From contig NZ_WEHU01000031.1 of NCBI RefSeq assembly GCF_009183415.1, positions 1-49,308 of the forward strand: a DNA stretch of 49,308 nt, read 5' to 3'. The position numbers and the translations under genes were made by a program. The DNA is from Bacillus sp. B1-b2 (GTDB lineage: Bacteria > Bacillota > Bacilli > Bacillales > Cytobacillaceae). Under the pieces are notes generated by a model. That model did not search any database, was not told where the DNA came from, and saw nothing but the letters and a program-made list of their open reading frames with translations. This document shows, one piece after another, positions 17,588-27,294 of the stretch (position 1 is its first letter; each line of letters begins with the position of its first letter).

Positions 17588-17633
17588 AAAACACGAACAA
17601 TCATTTTACTAGTTATCTAATACGTTCGTAATT
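17588..17633. promoter_or_regulatory. Pair of inverted PurBoxes (PurR operator)
   Basis: ACACGAACAAT on the plus strand (ending 17601) and ATTACGAACGTAT on the minus strand (17618-17633) match the CGAAC-centred PurBox, in inverted orientation with about 16 bases between. This is the layout used by Bacillus PurR at pur promoters, here abutting the purA -35. Confidence 0.65.
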
Positions 17634-17643
17634 ATACAATAAA

Positions 17644-17671
17644 AAAATAGTAGCATCGAAGCTACTATTTT
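17644..17671 (-). terminator. dnaC terminator
   Basis: AAAATAGTAGC and GCTACTATTTT pair around a 6-base loop, and the T-run continues on the minus strand. It lies about 60 bases past the helicase stop. Confidence 0.8.
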
Positions 17672-17731
17672 AAAAGTTACTATGCTATAAAGGATGATAT
17701 TTAGCAGTTTATAAAACTTCTAATCTATCTT

Positions 17732-19093
17732 TTATGCTCCTGCTGGTACAACGGCATCGTCAAATCGCCGTTCTAAGTTTACGAATTTATTATATTCTTT
17801 TACGAAGGCAAGCTGTACGGTACCCGTAGGACCGTTACGTTGTTTAGCAATTATAATTTCTATTATGTTTTTACTTTCTGATTCTTTATCATAGTAATCA
17901 TCACGATATAGAAAGGCAACAATATCTGCATCCTGCTCAATACTCCCTGATTCCCTAATATCAGACATCATTGGACGTTTATCTTGGCGTTGCTCTACAC
18001 CCCTAGAAAGCTGTGATAAGGCTATAACAGGTACTTTTAATTCACGAGCAAGCTGCTTCAGTGAACGTGATATCTCGGATACTTCTTGTTGTCTGTTTTC
18101 ACCAGCTCGTCCACTACCAAGAATCAACTGTAAGTAGTCAATTAAAATCATACCAAGTCCGTGCTCTTGTTTAAGACGTCTGCATTTTGCTCTTATATCG
18201 GTTATTTTCACTCCTGGGGTATCATCAATAAAGATTCCTGCGTTTGATAAGCTTCCCATAGCCATGGTTAGTTTACCCCAGTCTTCATCTGTTAGAGAAC
18301 CTGTGCGGAGTCTTTGAGCATCAATATTTCCCTCTGCACAGAGCATACGCATTACAAGCTGTTCTGCTCCCATCTCAAGACTAAAGATAGCTACATTTTC
18401 ACCTGTCTTCACAGCCACGTTTTGGGCAATATTTAAGGCGAAAGCTGTCTTACCAACGGAAGGTCTTGCTCCCACAATAATAAGGTCATTTCGCTGAAAT
18501 CCTGCTGTCATTTTATCTAATTCAGCGAAGCCCGTTGCAATTCCCGTAATATCTCCTTTACGATTATGCATTTCTTCAATATTATCATATGTTCGAACGA
18601 GTACATCTTTTATATTGTGAAAGGCTCCAGCATTTTTTCGCTGTGCAACCTCTAATATACTTTTTTCTGCTTCACTAAGTAATGCCTCTACTTCATCTTC
18701 ACGTGAATAACCATCTTGAGCAATAGTCGTAGCTGTTCGAATTAATCGGCGAAGAAGAGATTTTTCTTCTACTATTTTTGCATAGTATTCAATATTAGCA
18801 GCTGTAGGTACACTAGCAGCTAGTTCACTTAAATAACTAACTCCGCCGGTATCCTCTAAATTATTCGTCGCTGCCAATTCTTCTGTTACTGTGATTAAAT
18901 CAACGGCTTTTCCTTCATCATTTAATTTTAACATGATGGCGTAAATACGTTGATGTGCACCACGGTAGAAATCTTCTGGAATCAATATCTCAGAAGCAAG
19001 TGTTAAACTTTGCGGTTCTAGAAATATAGCACCTAATACTGCTTGTTCTGCTTCCATATTTTGAGGTGGAACACGATCCATCAATTCACTCAC
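17732..19093 (-). CDS. dnaC: Replicative DNA helicase (B. subtilis DnaC, E. coli DnaB type)
   Basis: This 453-aa hexameric helicase unwinds the fork and recruits primase. It has an N-terminal DnaB-N domain (about 8-110), a linker, and a RecA-like domain with Walker A GARPSVGKTA (208-217), Walker B LGMILIDYLQL and an arginine-finger segment. The start is GTG with AAGGAGG nine bases upstream; an ATG four codons later is possible. It stands downstream of rplI, as in B. subtilis. Confidence 0.97.
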   Translation of the reverse strand: MSELMDRVPPQNMEAEQAVLGAIFLEPQSLTLASEILIPEDFYRGAHQRIYAIMLKLNDEGKAVDLITVTEELAATNNLEDTGGVSYLSELAASVPTAANIEYYAKIVEEKSLLRRLIRTATTIAQDGYSREDEVEALLSEAEKSILEVAQRKNAGAFHNIKDVLVRTYDNIEEMHNRKGDITGIATGFAELDKMTAGFQRNDLIIVGARPSVGKTAFALNIAQNVAVKTGENVAIFSLEMGAEQLVMRMLCAEGNIDAQRLRTGSLTDEDWGKLTMAMGSLSNAGIFIDDTPGVKITDIRAKCRRLKQEHGLGMILIDYLQLILGSGRAGENRQQEVSEISRSLKQLARELKVPVIALSQLSRGVEQRQDKRPMMSDIRESGSIEQDADIVAFLYRDDYYDKESESKNIIEIIIAKQRNGPTGTVQLAFVKEYNKFVNLERRFDDAVVPAGA

Positions 19094-19145
19094 TATTAAT
19101 GACCTCCTTGTATGTGAAGAGGGTATTTTTTCTTACAAAAAGAAA

Positions 19146-19175
19146 AAATGTGACCAGTTAATCTGTATCACATTT
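19146..19175 (-). terminator. rplI terminator
   Basis: AAATGTGA/TCACATTT with an inner CAG/CTG stem is followed by TTTTTTC on the minus strand. Confidence 0.75.
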
Positions 19176-19228
19176 CTTATCGTCTTATCCTATTCTAACA
19201 TGTTTAAGTTTAAATGCTACTTCCAAAA

Positions 19229-19678
19229 TTAGTTTAATTCTTTTACATGTACATTTAAAGTAGCTGTTACTTCTTGATGAAGCTTTAAAGGTACCTTAGT
19301 AACCCCAAGAGAGCGGATAGCATCTTCCATCTCAATTTTTCTTTTATCTACTTTAATATTATGCTTTTTATTTAATTCATCAGCAATTTGCTTACTAGTA
19401 ATAGAACCGAATAATCTTCCGCCTTCACCAGATTTTGCTTGAAGTTCTATTGTAAGTTTTTCTATTTGTTCTTTTAATTGTTTTGCTTGGTTTAATTCTT
19501 CGATTGCTAATTTTTCTTCTTTTTTCTTTTGTGCATTTAATGTACTAACAGCACCGTTATTAGCTTCTACTGCTAATCCTTGTTTAATTAAGAAGTTTTG
19601 TGCATAACCATCTGCTACATTTTTAACTTCCCCTTTTTTCCCTTTACCTTTAACATCTTTTAAGAAAATTACTTTCAT
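19229..19678 (-). CDS. rplI: 50S ribosomal protein bL9
   Basis: This 149-aa protein has the bL9 hallmark N-terminal domain ([26 protein letters not shown]), a long connecting helix rich in Lys/Glu/Gln (about 40-75), and a C-terminal rRNA-binding domain starting near GGRLFGSIT. The ATG overlaps the gdpP stop as ATGA, so it is translationally coupled. The operon is gdpP-rplI. Confidence 0.98.
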   Translation of the reverse strand: MKVIFLKDVKGKGKKGEVKNVADGYAQNFLIKQGLAVEANNGAVSTLNAQKKKEEKLAIEELNQAKQLKEQIEKLTIELQAKSGEGGRLFGSITSKQIADELNKKHNIKVDKRKIEMEDAIRSLGVTKVPLKLHQEVTATLNVHVKELN

Positions 19679-21642
19679 CCTTTTCTTCTCCCTTCGAAAT
19701 ACTCATCAATAGCTAACTTTAATCTAGCTTCTACTTCGTCTAAGGACATGTCAGCTATCTGTGTGGCTGCATTTGTTAGGTGTCCTCCACCATGAAGACT
19801 TTCCATTATGATTTGTACATTAATATCGCCTAATGAACGGGCACTAATTCCTATAATAGAATCTCCCCTAGGTGCTATAACAAATGAAGCTACAATTCCC
19901 TCCATAGTAAGCAAAGTGTCTGCTGTTTGAGCAATAAGGACATTATCAGCCATATCTTTTGCAAGCGCAATAGCAACTCCTTCTTTATAGAAGCTGACAT
20001 TTTGGATAATTTTAGCTCTTTTTACATAATTGTCAAGATCTTCCTTTAAGAACTTTTGAACTAGAACAGTATCTGCTCCTAACCCTCTTAAGTAAGAGGC
20101 TGCATCAAAAGTTCTTGCGCCTGTTCGTAAAGTAAAGCTTTTAGTATCTACTATTATTCCTGCTAAAAGTGCTGTTGCCTCTAGCATTTCAATCTTAGCT
20201 GTTTTTGGCTGATATTCTAGCAGTTCTGTTACTAACTCTGCAGTAGAAGAAGCATATGGCTCCATATAAACGAGTAATGGATTATCAATAAACTCCTCTG
20301 CACGTCGGTGATGATCTATTACTACTACATCCTCTATTCTATACAATAATCGTTCATCAATCACTAAAGAAGGCTTATGGGTATCTACTATCACTAATAA
20401 AGTATCACTTGTAGCCATCTCTAATGCCTGTTCTGGAGTTATAAATCGTGAGTAAAGTGCTTCCTGTTTCTTAATCTGGTTCATAAGTCTTTTCACAGCG
20501 GTATCGATTTCTTGGAAGTTAATTACAATATAGGCATTTTTGTTATTCATTTGGGCAACTTTATTGATACCTATTGCTGCTCCGATAGCATCCATATCAG
20601 GATTTTTATGACCCATGATGATAACTTTATCACTCTCTAGCACCAATTCTTTTAATGCATGAGAAATAACTCGAGCTCTAACTCTTGTTCGCTTTTCCAC
20701 TGGATTTGTTTTTCCACCATAAAATTTAACCTTACCATTAAGCTGCTTGATGGCTACCTGATCTCCACCTCTTCCTAATGCTAAATCAAGGCTAGATTGT
20801 GCAATATTTCCCAGCTCAGGAAGTGAAGAAACCCCAGCTCCAACTCCTATACTGAGTGTTAAAGGTACATTTTGCTTAGTAGTTAACTCTCTTACATCAT
20901 CTAGTATGGTGAATTTCCCTTTTTCTAGGGACTGAAGGATATTTTCATTAAAGACAGCAAAAAAACGCTCAGATGATATTCTTTTTAATAAAACCCCATT
21001 ATCCTTTGCCCATTTGTTTAATATGGAAGTCACACTATTATTTAAGCTACTTCTTGTTTGATCATCCATGCCTTGCGTTAGTTCATCATAATTATCCAAG
21101 AATATAATAGCAATAGCTGTTCTCTCATCTTCATATAATTTTTCGATTTCAGTCTGTTCTGTTACATCAAAAAAGTATAATAGTTTTTCTTCTACCTTAT
21201 GAATCACTCTAAATTTCCGCTCATTTAAGGTAATAATCTCTGTTTCCACTTCTTGTTTAATCAAAGGGATAATGGAAGGGGAGACATCATAAAGAGATCT
21301 TCCTACTAAAGTATCCTCTAGAAAACAAGAAGCTACAAAGGGATTAGTCCACTCAATGTAGTAATCATCATTTATTAACATGATTCCGATTGGCATTTCC
21401 ATTAAAGCTTCTTCTCCTACCTTCTTTACCCGGTAAGAAAGAGTAGAAATATAATCTTCTGTTTCTTTTCTTTGGCGAATATCCATCCTTAATATTAAAT
21501 AATAAGGGATGATGGATATTAATAAACCAAGTAGTGAAAACACCCAATTATAATAAGAGAGGATTCCAAGCAGAATGATGGTAATACCAACCAAGCATAT
21601 CAGCGGATATCTAATGGACCCTTTCTCTAAAAATGTAGGCAA
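19675..21642 (-). CDS. gdpP: Cyclic-di-AMP phosphodiesterase GdpP
   Basis: This 655-aa membrane enzyme hydrolyses c-di-AMP to pApA. It has two TM segments (about 13-32 and 34-52), a PAS domain that can bind heme (about 75-165), a degenerate GGDEF domain (about 175-300), a DHH domain with H344, D349, D351, D420 and the DHH triad 443-445, and DHHA1 with [12 protein letters not shown] near the C terminus. All metal ligands I can see are intact. It is the first gene of gdpP-rplI. Confidence 0.96.
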   Translation of the reverse strand: MPTFLEKGSIRYPLICLVGITIILLGILSYYNWVFSLLGLLISIIPYYLILRMDIRQRKETEDYISTLSYRVKKVGEEALMEMPIGIMLINDDYYIEWTNPFVASCFLEDTLVGRSLYDVSPSIIPLIKQEVETEIITLNERKFRVIHKVEEKLLYFFDVTEQTEIEKLYEDERTAIAIIFLDNYDELTQGMDDQTRSSLNNSVTSILNKWAKDNGVLLKRISSERFFAVFNENILQSLEKGKFTILDDVRELTTKQNVPLTLSIGVGAGVSSLPELGNIAQSSLDLALGRGGDQVAIKQLNGKVKFYGGKTNPVEKRTRVRARVISHALKELVLESDKVIIMGHKNPDMDAIGAAIGINKVAQMNNKNAYIVINFQEIDTAVKRLMNQIKKQEALYSRFITPEQALEMATSDTLLVIVDTHKPSLVIDERLLYRIEDVVVIDHHRRAEEFIDNPLLVYMEPYASSTAELVTELLEYQPKTAKIEMLEATALLAGIIVDTKSFTLRTGARTFDAASYLRGLGADTVLVQKFLKEDLDNYVKRAKIIQNVSFYKEGVAIALAKDMADNVLIAQTADTLLTMEGIVASFVIAPRGDSIIGISARSLGDINVQIIMESLHGGGHLTNAATQIADMSLDEVEARLKLAIDEYFEGRRKG

Positions 21643-21853
21643 TTTTTCTCCTCCTAATAATAATGGAATATAGTATGTTTCTCTTTATTAAATACTATGT
21701 ATAAGTGTTACCTTCTATTATTATACCCCATACCAATTAATTAAAATATATAAACAATAATTATACAAAAAATATTACAAAGCTTCTATTTTACTCTTTT
21801 CAACATTTAACTTAATTCCTAATTACAGGAAACAGATATCATAAATGATAATA

Positions 21854-21889
21854 AAAACCCCTATTAGAACAGAGTCTAATAGGGGTTTT
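21854..21889 (-). terminator. Terminator of the rpsF-ssb-rpsR operon
   Basis: A perfect 15-bp stem AAAACCCCTATTAGA/TCTAATAGGGGTTTT with T-run lies 8 bases past rpsR. Confidence 0.92.
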
Positions 21890-21896
21890 GTACTAA

Positions 21897-22139
21897 TTAC
21901 TCACCACTTACGTATGGTAGTAATGCCATAGTACGAGAACGTTTAATAGCAATCGTTAATTTACGTTGGTATTTAGCGCTTGTACCAGTTACACGACGAG
22001 GTAAAATTTTACCACGTTCTGATATGAATTTTTTAAGTAAATCTACATCTTTATAATCGATGTTAGTGATACCGTTAGCAGTAAAGAAACAAACTTTACG
22101 GCGTTTAGCACGGCCACCTCTGCGTCCACCCATTGCCAT
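21897..22139 (-). CDS. rpsR: 30S ribosomal protein bS18
   Basis: This 80-aa basic protein matches B. subtilis S18 along its length ([53 protein letters not shown]). It binds the 30S platform as a complex with S6. AAAGGAGG precedes the ATG. It is the last gene of rpsF-ssb-rpsR. Confidence 0.98.
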   Translation of the reverse strand: MAMGGRRGGRAKRRKVCFFTANGITNIDYKDVDLLKKFISERGKILPRRVTGTSAKYQRKLTIAIKRSRTMALLPYVSGE

Positions 22140-22174
22140 GAGATTAACCTCCTTTTTTAATTACCAAGTCTATC

Positions 22175-22690
22175 TTAGAATGGAAGATCGTCGTCTGAAA
22201 TATCAATTTGACCGCTATTTGCAAACGGATCTTCATCCATTTTCGTATAATCCTGGTTATTTCTGTTATTTTGAGGTCGCTGATTCTGATAATTGCTAGA
22301 TCCACCGAATGGATTATCCTGATCTCTCGGAGCATTAAAATTCATGTTGTCATTTCTATTAGCAGAACTGTTTCTTGGTTCTAAGAACTGAACACTTTCC
22401 GCTAATACTTCTGTCACATAGACACGTTTTCCGTCTTGTCCATCATAACTACGCGATTGAATTCGACCATCAACACCTGCTAAACTCCCTTTTTTCAAGA
22501 AATTAGCAACGTTCTCAGCTGGTTTTCTCCAAACTACACAATTAATGAAGTCAGTTTCTCTTTCCCCTTGCTGATTCGTAAAAGTACGGTTAACAGCTAG
22601 AGTAAAAGATGCCACAGCAACTCCGCTTGGTGTATAGCGTAACTCTGGATCCTTTGTTAAACGGCCAACAAGAACTACCCGATTCATCAT
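22175..22690 (-). CDS. ssb: Single-stranded DNA-binding protein SSB
   Basis: This 171-aa protein has an OB-fold (1-105: [44 protein letters not shown]), an Asn/Gln-rich disordered linker (about 110-155) and the acidic C-terminal tip DDDLPF that docks partner proteins. It coats ssDNA at forks and in recombination. It sits between rpsF and rpsR as in most Firmicutes. A parS site lies 30 bases upstream of the start. Confidence 0.98.
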   Translation of the reverse strand: MMNRVVLVGRLTKDPELRYTPSGVAVASFTLAVNRTFTNQQGERETDFINCVVWRKPAENVANFLKKGSLAGVDGRIQSRSYDGQDGKRVYVTEVLAESVQFLEPRNSSANRNDNMNFNAPRDQDNPFGGSSNYQNQRPQNNRNNQDYTKMDEDPFANSGQIDISDDDLPF

Positions 22691-22719
22691 ATCAGTTTCA
22701 ACTCCCTTCTATTTTTTAA

Positions 22720-22735
22720 TGTTTCACGTGAAACA
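22720..22735. promoter_or_regulatory. parS site between rpsF and ssb
   Basis: Perfect TGTTTCACGTGAAACA palindrome, intergenic, within the rpsF-ssb-rpsR transcript. Confidence 0.95.
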
Positions 22736-22747
22736 ATATTTAAATTA

Positions 22748-23038
22748 TTATTTTGCTTCGTCTTTAACGATAATGTGGCGAATGATATCTTCGCTGATTT
22801 TAGCTAAACGAGTGAACTCTTCAACTGCTGCAGCTGGAGCTGTCATTTTAACTAATTGGTAGTAACCATCACGGAAATCATTGATTTCGTAAGCAAGACG
22901 GCGTTTACCCCATTCTTTAGCTTCTGCTAATTCCGCACCATTATCAGTAAGGATGCCGTTAAAACGCTCAACTAGAGCTTTTTTAGCCTCATCTTCAATA
23001 TTTGGACGGATGATGTACATAACTTCGTACTTTTTCAT
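22748..23038 (-). CDS. rpsF: 30S ribosomal protein bS6
   Basis: This 96-aa protein begins [12 protein letters not shown] and contains the S6 text [20 protein letters not shown]. The start at 23038 is set by AAAGGAGGTG just upstream; the open frame extends 19 codons into the leader RNA. It heads rpsF-ssb-rpsR and is probably autoregulated through its leader. Confidence 0.97.
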   Translation of the reverse strand: MKKYEVMYIIRPNIEDEAKKALVERFNGILTDNGAELAEAKEWGKRRLAYEINDFRDGYYQLVKMTAPAAAVEEFTRLAKISEDIIRHIIVKDEAK

Positions 23039-23104
23039 CACTTTCACCTCCTTTTGGTCTAAACGGCCCATTATGGGCAAGGAGCAACTATACATTACTC
23101 ACAA
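23039..23104 (-). promoter_or_regulatory. S6:S18 autoregulatory leader of rpsF (candidate)
   Basis: The 5' UTR on the minus strand contains a hairpin built from TTGCCCATAATGGGCCG just before the Shine-Dalgarno. The adjacent CCG fits the reported rpsF leader motif that binds the S6:S18 complex. Assigned by position and the CCG; no covariance check was possible. Confidence 0.55.
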
Positions 23105-23110
23105 TATGAA

Positions 23111-23139
23111 ATTATAGCATATAGAATTGAAAATAGCAA
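23111..23139 (-). promoter_or_regulatory. rpsF operon promoter
   Basis: On the minus strand, -35 TTGCTA and a perfect -10 TATAAT have a 17-base spacer. The transcript would start near 23104. Confidence 0.75.
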
Positions 23140-23159
23140 TGAAACATACCCTTCAATTT

Positions 23160-24323
23160 TTATGCATATCTTTTATCTATTATATTTTTAGATAGTATAA
23201 CTTCCTTATAATCATCCACTAATTGGTTAAAAATACTATTCCAAGACTGTGTTAATGCATAATCCCTTGCATTTATTCCCATTTTTTCTCTTCTCTCGCT
23301 ATTTGAAAGTAGTTCTGTAATAGCATTTGTAAACTGTTCCACATTCTCTTTTTCACATATAATTCCATTTTTTCCATTCTCCACAATCTCTGTTACACCG
23401 CCTACATTAGATACTACTGCAGGTGTACCACAAGCTAGTGATTCTAACACTACATTTCCAAAGGTTTCTGTGAAAGATGGAAAGATAAAAAGATCAGCTC
23501 CTGCATATATTTTAGCCAAATCTTCACCCTTTATATAACCAGTAACAGTTATATTTTCCTGTTCTGCTGCCTTGGCTTCCCACATTTCTTTATTAGGTCC
23601 ATCTCCCACAATCAACCAGTGAACAGAGTCACTTATATGATCTGGTAATTGCTCTATAACATTGTTCAATGTCACTAAATCCTTCTCTGGTGCTAATCGT
23701 CCAACATATAAAAGAATATATTCCTCTTTTATCTTATATTGTTGTTTTAATGCTTGTTTTTCATTAGGATATGGCTGAAATATGTCACAGTTTATGCCTC
23801 TTCCCCAAAGCTCGAGTGAATAAAAGCCTCTTGTTTGTAGCTTTCTTTTAGTATCCATGCTTGGGACAAAGATTTTTTCTGTAGATTGGTGGAACCATTT
23901 TAAGTATTTCCATAAAAAAGGAGCTAATAAGGAAGCATGATAGTACTTAAGATATTGATCAAAATTAGTATGGTAAGATGATACAACAGGGATATTCAGT
24001 TTTTTAGCTGCAAATAGACCATAAAGTCCCATCATATAAGGGGTAGCAAGATGGATAATATCTGGTTGAAACTGCTTAAGACTAACTTCAATTTTTTTTG
24101 GATTTGTAATAACAGTTCTACATTCAGGGTATAAAAAAGTTGGAAGGCTACGAAATTGTTGTAAATTAGGGTATGTAGTAGAATGATCGTCATTTTCTGG
24201 AGAGTATAGTTGGTATGATATTTGCTTGTCTTCTAAGTGACCTATCAGCCTTTTAAGAGTTTGTGCTACACCATTTACTTGAGGATAATACGTATCTGTA
24301 AAAATAGCAACTTTCAACGGCAT
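23160..24323 (-). CDS. Glycosyltransferase family 4 protein
   Basis: This 387-aa GT-B enzyme transfers a sugar from a nucleotide donor; the acceptor is unknown. The N-terminal Rossmann half starts MPLKVAIFTDTYYPQVNGV, with SSYHTNFDQYL in the acceptor region. The C-terminal half has YVGRLAPEKDL, the donor-site pattern FPSFTETFGNVVLESLACGTPAV (EX7E) and VGGVTEIV. It resembles the diglucosyl/mannosyl lipid transferase branch of GT4, but substrate cannot be told. GAAGGGAG precedes the ATG. It sits between ychF and rpsF, which are adjacent in B. subtilis, so it looks like an insertion into a conserved block. No terminator is seen between it and the rpsF promoter. Confidence 0.88.
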   Translation of the reverse strand: MPLKVAIFTDTYYPQVNGVAQTLKRLIGHLEDKQISYQLYSPENDDHSTTYPNLQQFRSLPTFLYPECRTVITNPKKIEVSLKQFQPDIIHLATPYMMGLYGLFAAKKLNIPVVSSYHTNFDQYLKYYHASLLAPFLWKYLKWFHQSTEKIFVPSMDTKRKLQTRGFYSLELWGRGINCDIFQPYPNEKQALKQQYKIKEEYILLYVGRLAPEKDLVTLNNVIEQLPDHISDSVHWLIVGDGPNKEMWEAKAAEQENITVTGYIKGEDLAKIYAGADLFIFPSFTETFGNVVLESLACGTPAVVSNVGGVTEIVENGKNGIICEKENVEQFTNAITELLSNSERREKMGINARDYALTQSWNSIFNQLVDDYKEVILSKNIIDKRYA

Positions 24324-24481
24324 TTTCTCCCTTCAGCATAAAGGTTGGCTTCTAGATATAATGGTAGCATCTCTTTAGTAAGGGAAATTTTAAGGAAATG
24401 TTAAATTAAATTTAAATTATGTTGATACATTTTATACCTAGTGTTATTAGTAAATTATCCTATTCCTTTTCAACTAAAAAA

Positions 24482-24528
24482 ATGTCTTGTAAAGCCTTCC
24501 CTAAAAGGGATTATGCTTTACAAGACAT
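24482..24528 (-). terminator. ychF terminator
   Basis: A perfect 14-bp stem (ATGTCTTGTAAAGC / GCTTTACAAGACAT) with an inner TCCCT/AGGGA stem is followed by a run of T on the minus strand, 10 bases past ychF. Confidence 0.9.
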
Positions 24529-24538
24529 TGGCTATCAA

Positions 24539-25639
24539 TTAAACGTTAAAGCGGAAATGAATAATATCTCCATCTTTTACAATGTATTCTTTGCCTTCTA
24601 AACGTACTTTACCAGCTTCTTTGGCAGCTACCATGTTTCCGCTTGTCATTAAATCATCATAAGAAACTGTTTCTGCGCGAATAAATCCTCTCTCAAAATC
24701 AGAGTGAATGATTCCTGCACATTGTGGAGCCTTCATTCCTTGCTTAAATGTCCATGCACGAACTTCTTGAACACCTGCAGTAAAGTATGTTGCTAAGCCT
24801 AAAAGATGATATGCAGCGCGAATTAGCTGATCTAAACCTGATTCTTCAATTCCAAGCTCTTGTAGGAACATTTCTTTTTCTTCCCCTTCAAGCTCAGCAA
24901 TTTCCTCTTCAATTTTTGCACAAATAACAATTACTTCTGCGTTCTCTTTAGAAGCAAAATCTTGAACAAGTTTCACATACTCGTTATTTTCTGCGTCAGC
25001 TACTTCATCTTCACCCACATTAGCTACATATAATACAGGCTTAATTGTTAATAAATGTAACCCTTTTGCAATTTTTAATTGCTCTTCTGTAAAGTCAACA
25101 GCTCTTGCAGATTTTTCTTCTTCAAATCCTTCTTTTAGTAGCTCTAACACTTCTAATTCTGCAACTGCTTCTTTATCTTTTTGTTTGGCAAGCTTGCCTA
25201 CACGTGCAATTCTTTTCTCTACCGATTCTAAATCTGCTAAAATTAACTCTAAGTTAATTGTCTCAATATCAGATATAGGATCTACTTTTCCAGAAACATG
25301 TGTGATATTATCATCTGCAAAGCAACGAACAACTTGACAAATTGCATCTACTTGACGGATATGAGATAAGAACTTATTACCAAGTCCTTCTCCTTTACTT
25401 GCTCCTTTTACGATTCCAGCAATGTCTGTAAACTCAAATGTAGTTGGTACTGTTTTCTTTGGTTGTACTAGTTCTGTTAGTTTATTTAAACGGTGATCAG
25501 GTACTTCTACTATCCCAACATTAGGATCAATCGTACAGAACGGATAGTTTGCTGACTCTGCACCAGCTTGTGTAATTGCATTAAATAATGTAGATTTACC
25601 AACATTAGGTAAACCAACGATTCCAGCAGTTAACGCCAT
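24539..25639 (-). CDS. ychF: Redox-regulated ATPase YchF (Obg family)
   Basis: This 366-aa OLA1/YchF P-loop protein is associated with ribosomes. It has G1 GLPNVGKST (9-17), G3 DIAGIVKGASKGEGLG, and ANVGED where GTPases have NKxD, explaining ATP preference. A coiled-coil region (about 125-200) and a C-terminal TGS domain (FTAGVQEVRAWTF to HFRFNV) follow. AAAGGGAG precedes the ATG. Confidence 0.97.
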   Translation of the reverse strand: MALTAGIVGLPNVGKSTLFNAITQAGAESANYPFCTIDPNVGIVEVPDHRLNKLTELVQPKKTVPTTFEFTDIAGIVKGASKGEGLGNKFLSHIRQVDAICQVVRCFADDNITHVSGKVDPISDIETINLELILADLESVEKRIARVGKLAKQKDKEAVAELEVLELLKEGFEEEKSARAVDFTEEQLKIAKGLHLLTIKPVLYVANVGEDEVADAENNEYVKLVQDFASKENAEVIVICAKIEEEIAELEGEEKEMFLQELGIEESGLDQLIRAAYHLLGLATYFTAGVQEVRAWTFKQGMKAPQCAGIIHSDFERGFIRAETVSYDDLMTSGNMVAAKEAGKVRLEGKEYIVKDGDIIHFRFNV

Positions 25640-25771
25640 TATGCCACTCCCTTTTCATATATAAACTCCCTAAATAAACGAACAATAGGAAGAAGTAATT
25701 CTTATAGACCTTTACCAATTATAGATTTAACAAGCAAAAAAGACAAGTAGTACTAGAATTTAGAACATAGT

Positions 25772-25830
25772 AAAAAAGATATCTCATAGAAGATTTTGTT
25801 CTAGCTGTCTTCTATGAAATATCTTTTTTT
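25772..25830 (-). terminator. Terminator of the mscS-yyzM pair
   Basis: Arms AAAAAAGATATCTCATAGAA and TTCTATGAAATATCTTTTTT pair with one mismatch, with T-run on the minus strand, adjoining the DUF951 stop. Confidence 0.88.
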
Positions 25831-25836
25831 ATCCTT

Positions 25837-26034
25837 TTATTCTTCATGCTTTACTAAAACCTTCTTCATCTTTCTTGAAAATTCTTTTCTCGGGATGAGA
25901 ACACTGTGACCGCATCCCTCGCATTTTATACGAATATCCATACCAAGACGAATGATTTTCCAACGATTTGCTCCACATGGATGGGCTTTTTTCATTTCTA
26001 CTATATCATTTATATTGAATTCTTTCGCTTCCAT
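25837..26034 (-). CDS. yyzM: DUF951 small protein (YyzM-like)
   Basis: This 65-aa basic protein has the DUF951 pattern: DIVEMKKAHPCGANRWKIIRLGMDIRIKCEGCGHSV, with Cys at 20, 39 and 42 suggesting metal or nucleic-acid binding, and a Lys-rich tail. AAGGAGG precedes the ATG. It lies 11 bases after the mechanosensitive channel gene, in one transcript. Function is unknown. Confidence 0.9.
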   Translation of the reverse strand: MEAKEFNINDIVEMKKAHPCGANRWKIIRLGMDIRIKCEGCGHSVLIPRKEFSRKMKKVLVKHEE

Positions 26035-26045
26035 ATATCCTCCTT

Positions 26046-26891
26046 TTAAGCTTGTTCTGGTGCAGAATACATAACCATCTTTGGTAGAGGGCTCTTAATT
26101 CCATTTTCATCCAAAACATCTTTTATCTCTTTACGTAGTATTCTAGCTATTCCATGATGTTCCATTGGTAATGTTTCCGCCACTACTCTTAGAATTACCT
26201 CTGATGCTTGTATATTTTGCACACCTAATAACTCGGGTTTACCTACTAGTTGTTCATACTTTAATGGTAACTTTTCTATTAACGCCTGTATTACTTCTTC
26301 TGCGTTACTAATATCATCCTGATAAGCAATACTTATATCTACTATTGCTCTACTATTATGAATAGAAAAGTTTGTTACTTCAATAATACTTCCATTGGGA
26401 ATGATATTAACTTCCCCCGTATAGCTTTTTACTTTTGTTGTTCTCAATCCTATTTCTTCAACTACTCCTTGGAATGGACCGATTTGAACAACATCCCCTA
26501 CAGAAAATTGATCCTCCAAAATAATAAAAAATCCCGTAATAATATCTTTAACAAGACTTTGAGCTCCAAAGCCTACAGCTAACCCTACAATCCCAGCTCC
26601 TGCTAATAAGCCTTTAACATCAATATTCATAACAGATAATATCATCATAAATGCTATGAAATAGACTACATAGGAAACAGTATTTTCGATTAGCTTCACT
26701 AAAGTAGCTTCTCGCCTTTCTGAAATTCTTAACGAAGCATGTGTTTTTATTTTTAAAATATTATTAACAGCTACTTTAGATATTCGGATAACTATGATAC
26801 TAATTAGCCAAATAAGAAGAATCTTAAGGGCACCACGGCCAATATTACTCCATAAACTCTCATTACTCACATACTGAATCAATTCTTCCAT
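26046..26891 (-). CDS. Small-conductance mechanosensitive channel, MscS family
   Basis: This 281-aa membrane protein has three predicted helices (about 15-35, 60-80, 85-110). The pore-lining TM3 is visible as a Gly/Ala-rich helix (GLLAGAGIVGLAVGFGAQSLVKD). The beta domain (FSVGDVVQIGPFQGVVEEIGLRTTKV) and cytoplasmic vestibule follow. It opens on hypo-osmotic shock to release solutes. GAGGTGAG precedes the ATG. Co-transcription with the DUF951 gene is likely. Confidence 0.93.
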   Translation of the reverse strand: MEELIQYVSNESLWSNIGRGALKILLIWLISIIVIRISKVAVNNILKIKTHASLRISERREATLVKLIENTVSYVVYFIAFMMILSVMNIDVKGLLAGAGIVGLAVGFGAQSLVKDIITGFFIILEDQFSVGDVVQIGPFQGVVEEIGLRTTKVKSYTGEVNIIPNGSIIEVTNFSIHNSRAIVDISIAYQDDISNAEEVIQALIEKLPLKYEQLVGKPELLGVQNIQASEVILRVVAETLPMEHHGIARILRKEIKDVLDENGIKSPLPKMVMYSAPEQA

Positions 26892-27294
26892 TTACTCACC
26901 TCTGTTTATATTTCGATAAATAGAATGATAGCAAATTAGTTTATAAAGACTAGCTTGTCTCATATTTAGTATGCCATTATTCTTTTAATCTTTAGCAGAA
27001 TGGATATCTTTATTTTATCAGTATATTGGTCATTTTGAATAGCTATTTCCTATACATGGATAAGTAGGACTTTATTCCTTTCGAATCTTCGTATTTCCTA
27101 TTTTTTACTCACTCTTTCTTCCTGTATTTAGCATTGAAATGTATAGAAATCAGCTTTTTTCCATATACTAAATACTATTAGTACTGCTCGTTCTAAAATA
27201 AACACCTTTGAAACAATAAAGCTATAAAATTAATGAATTTTATATTCAATGTAAGTTCTTCATCCTCATCTAAATTGTAAAAGGAGTAGATTCC
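26892..27294. other. Divergent intergenic region mscS / yyaC
   Basis: About 400 bases with no gene seen. It must carry the promoters of the minus-strand mscS transcript and plus-strand yyaC, the latter probably under a sporulation sigma factor. I could not assign either with confidence. Confidence 0.4.
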
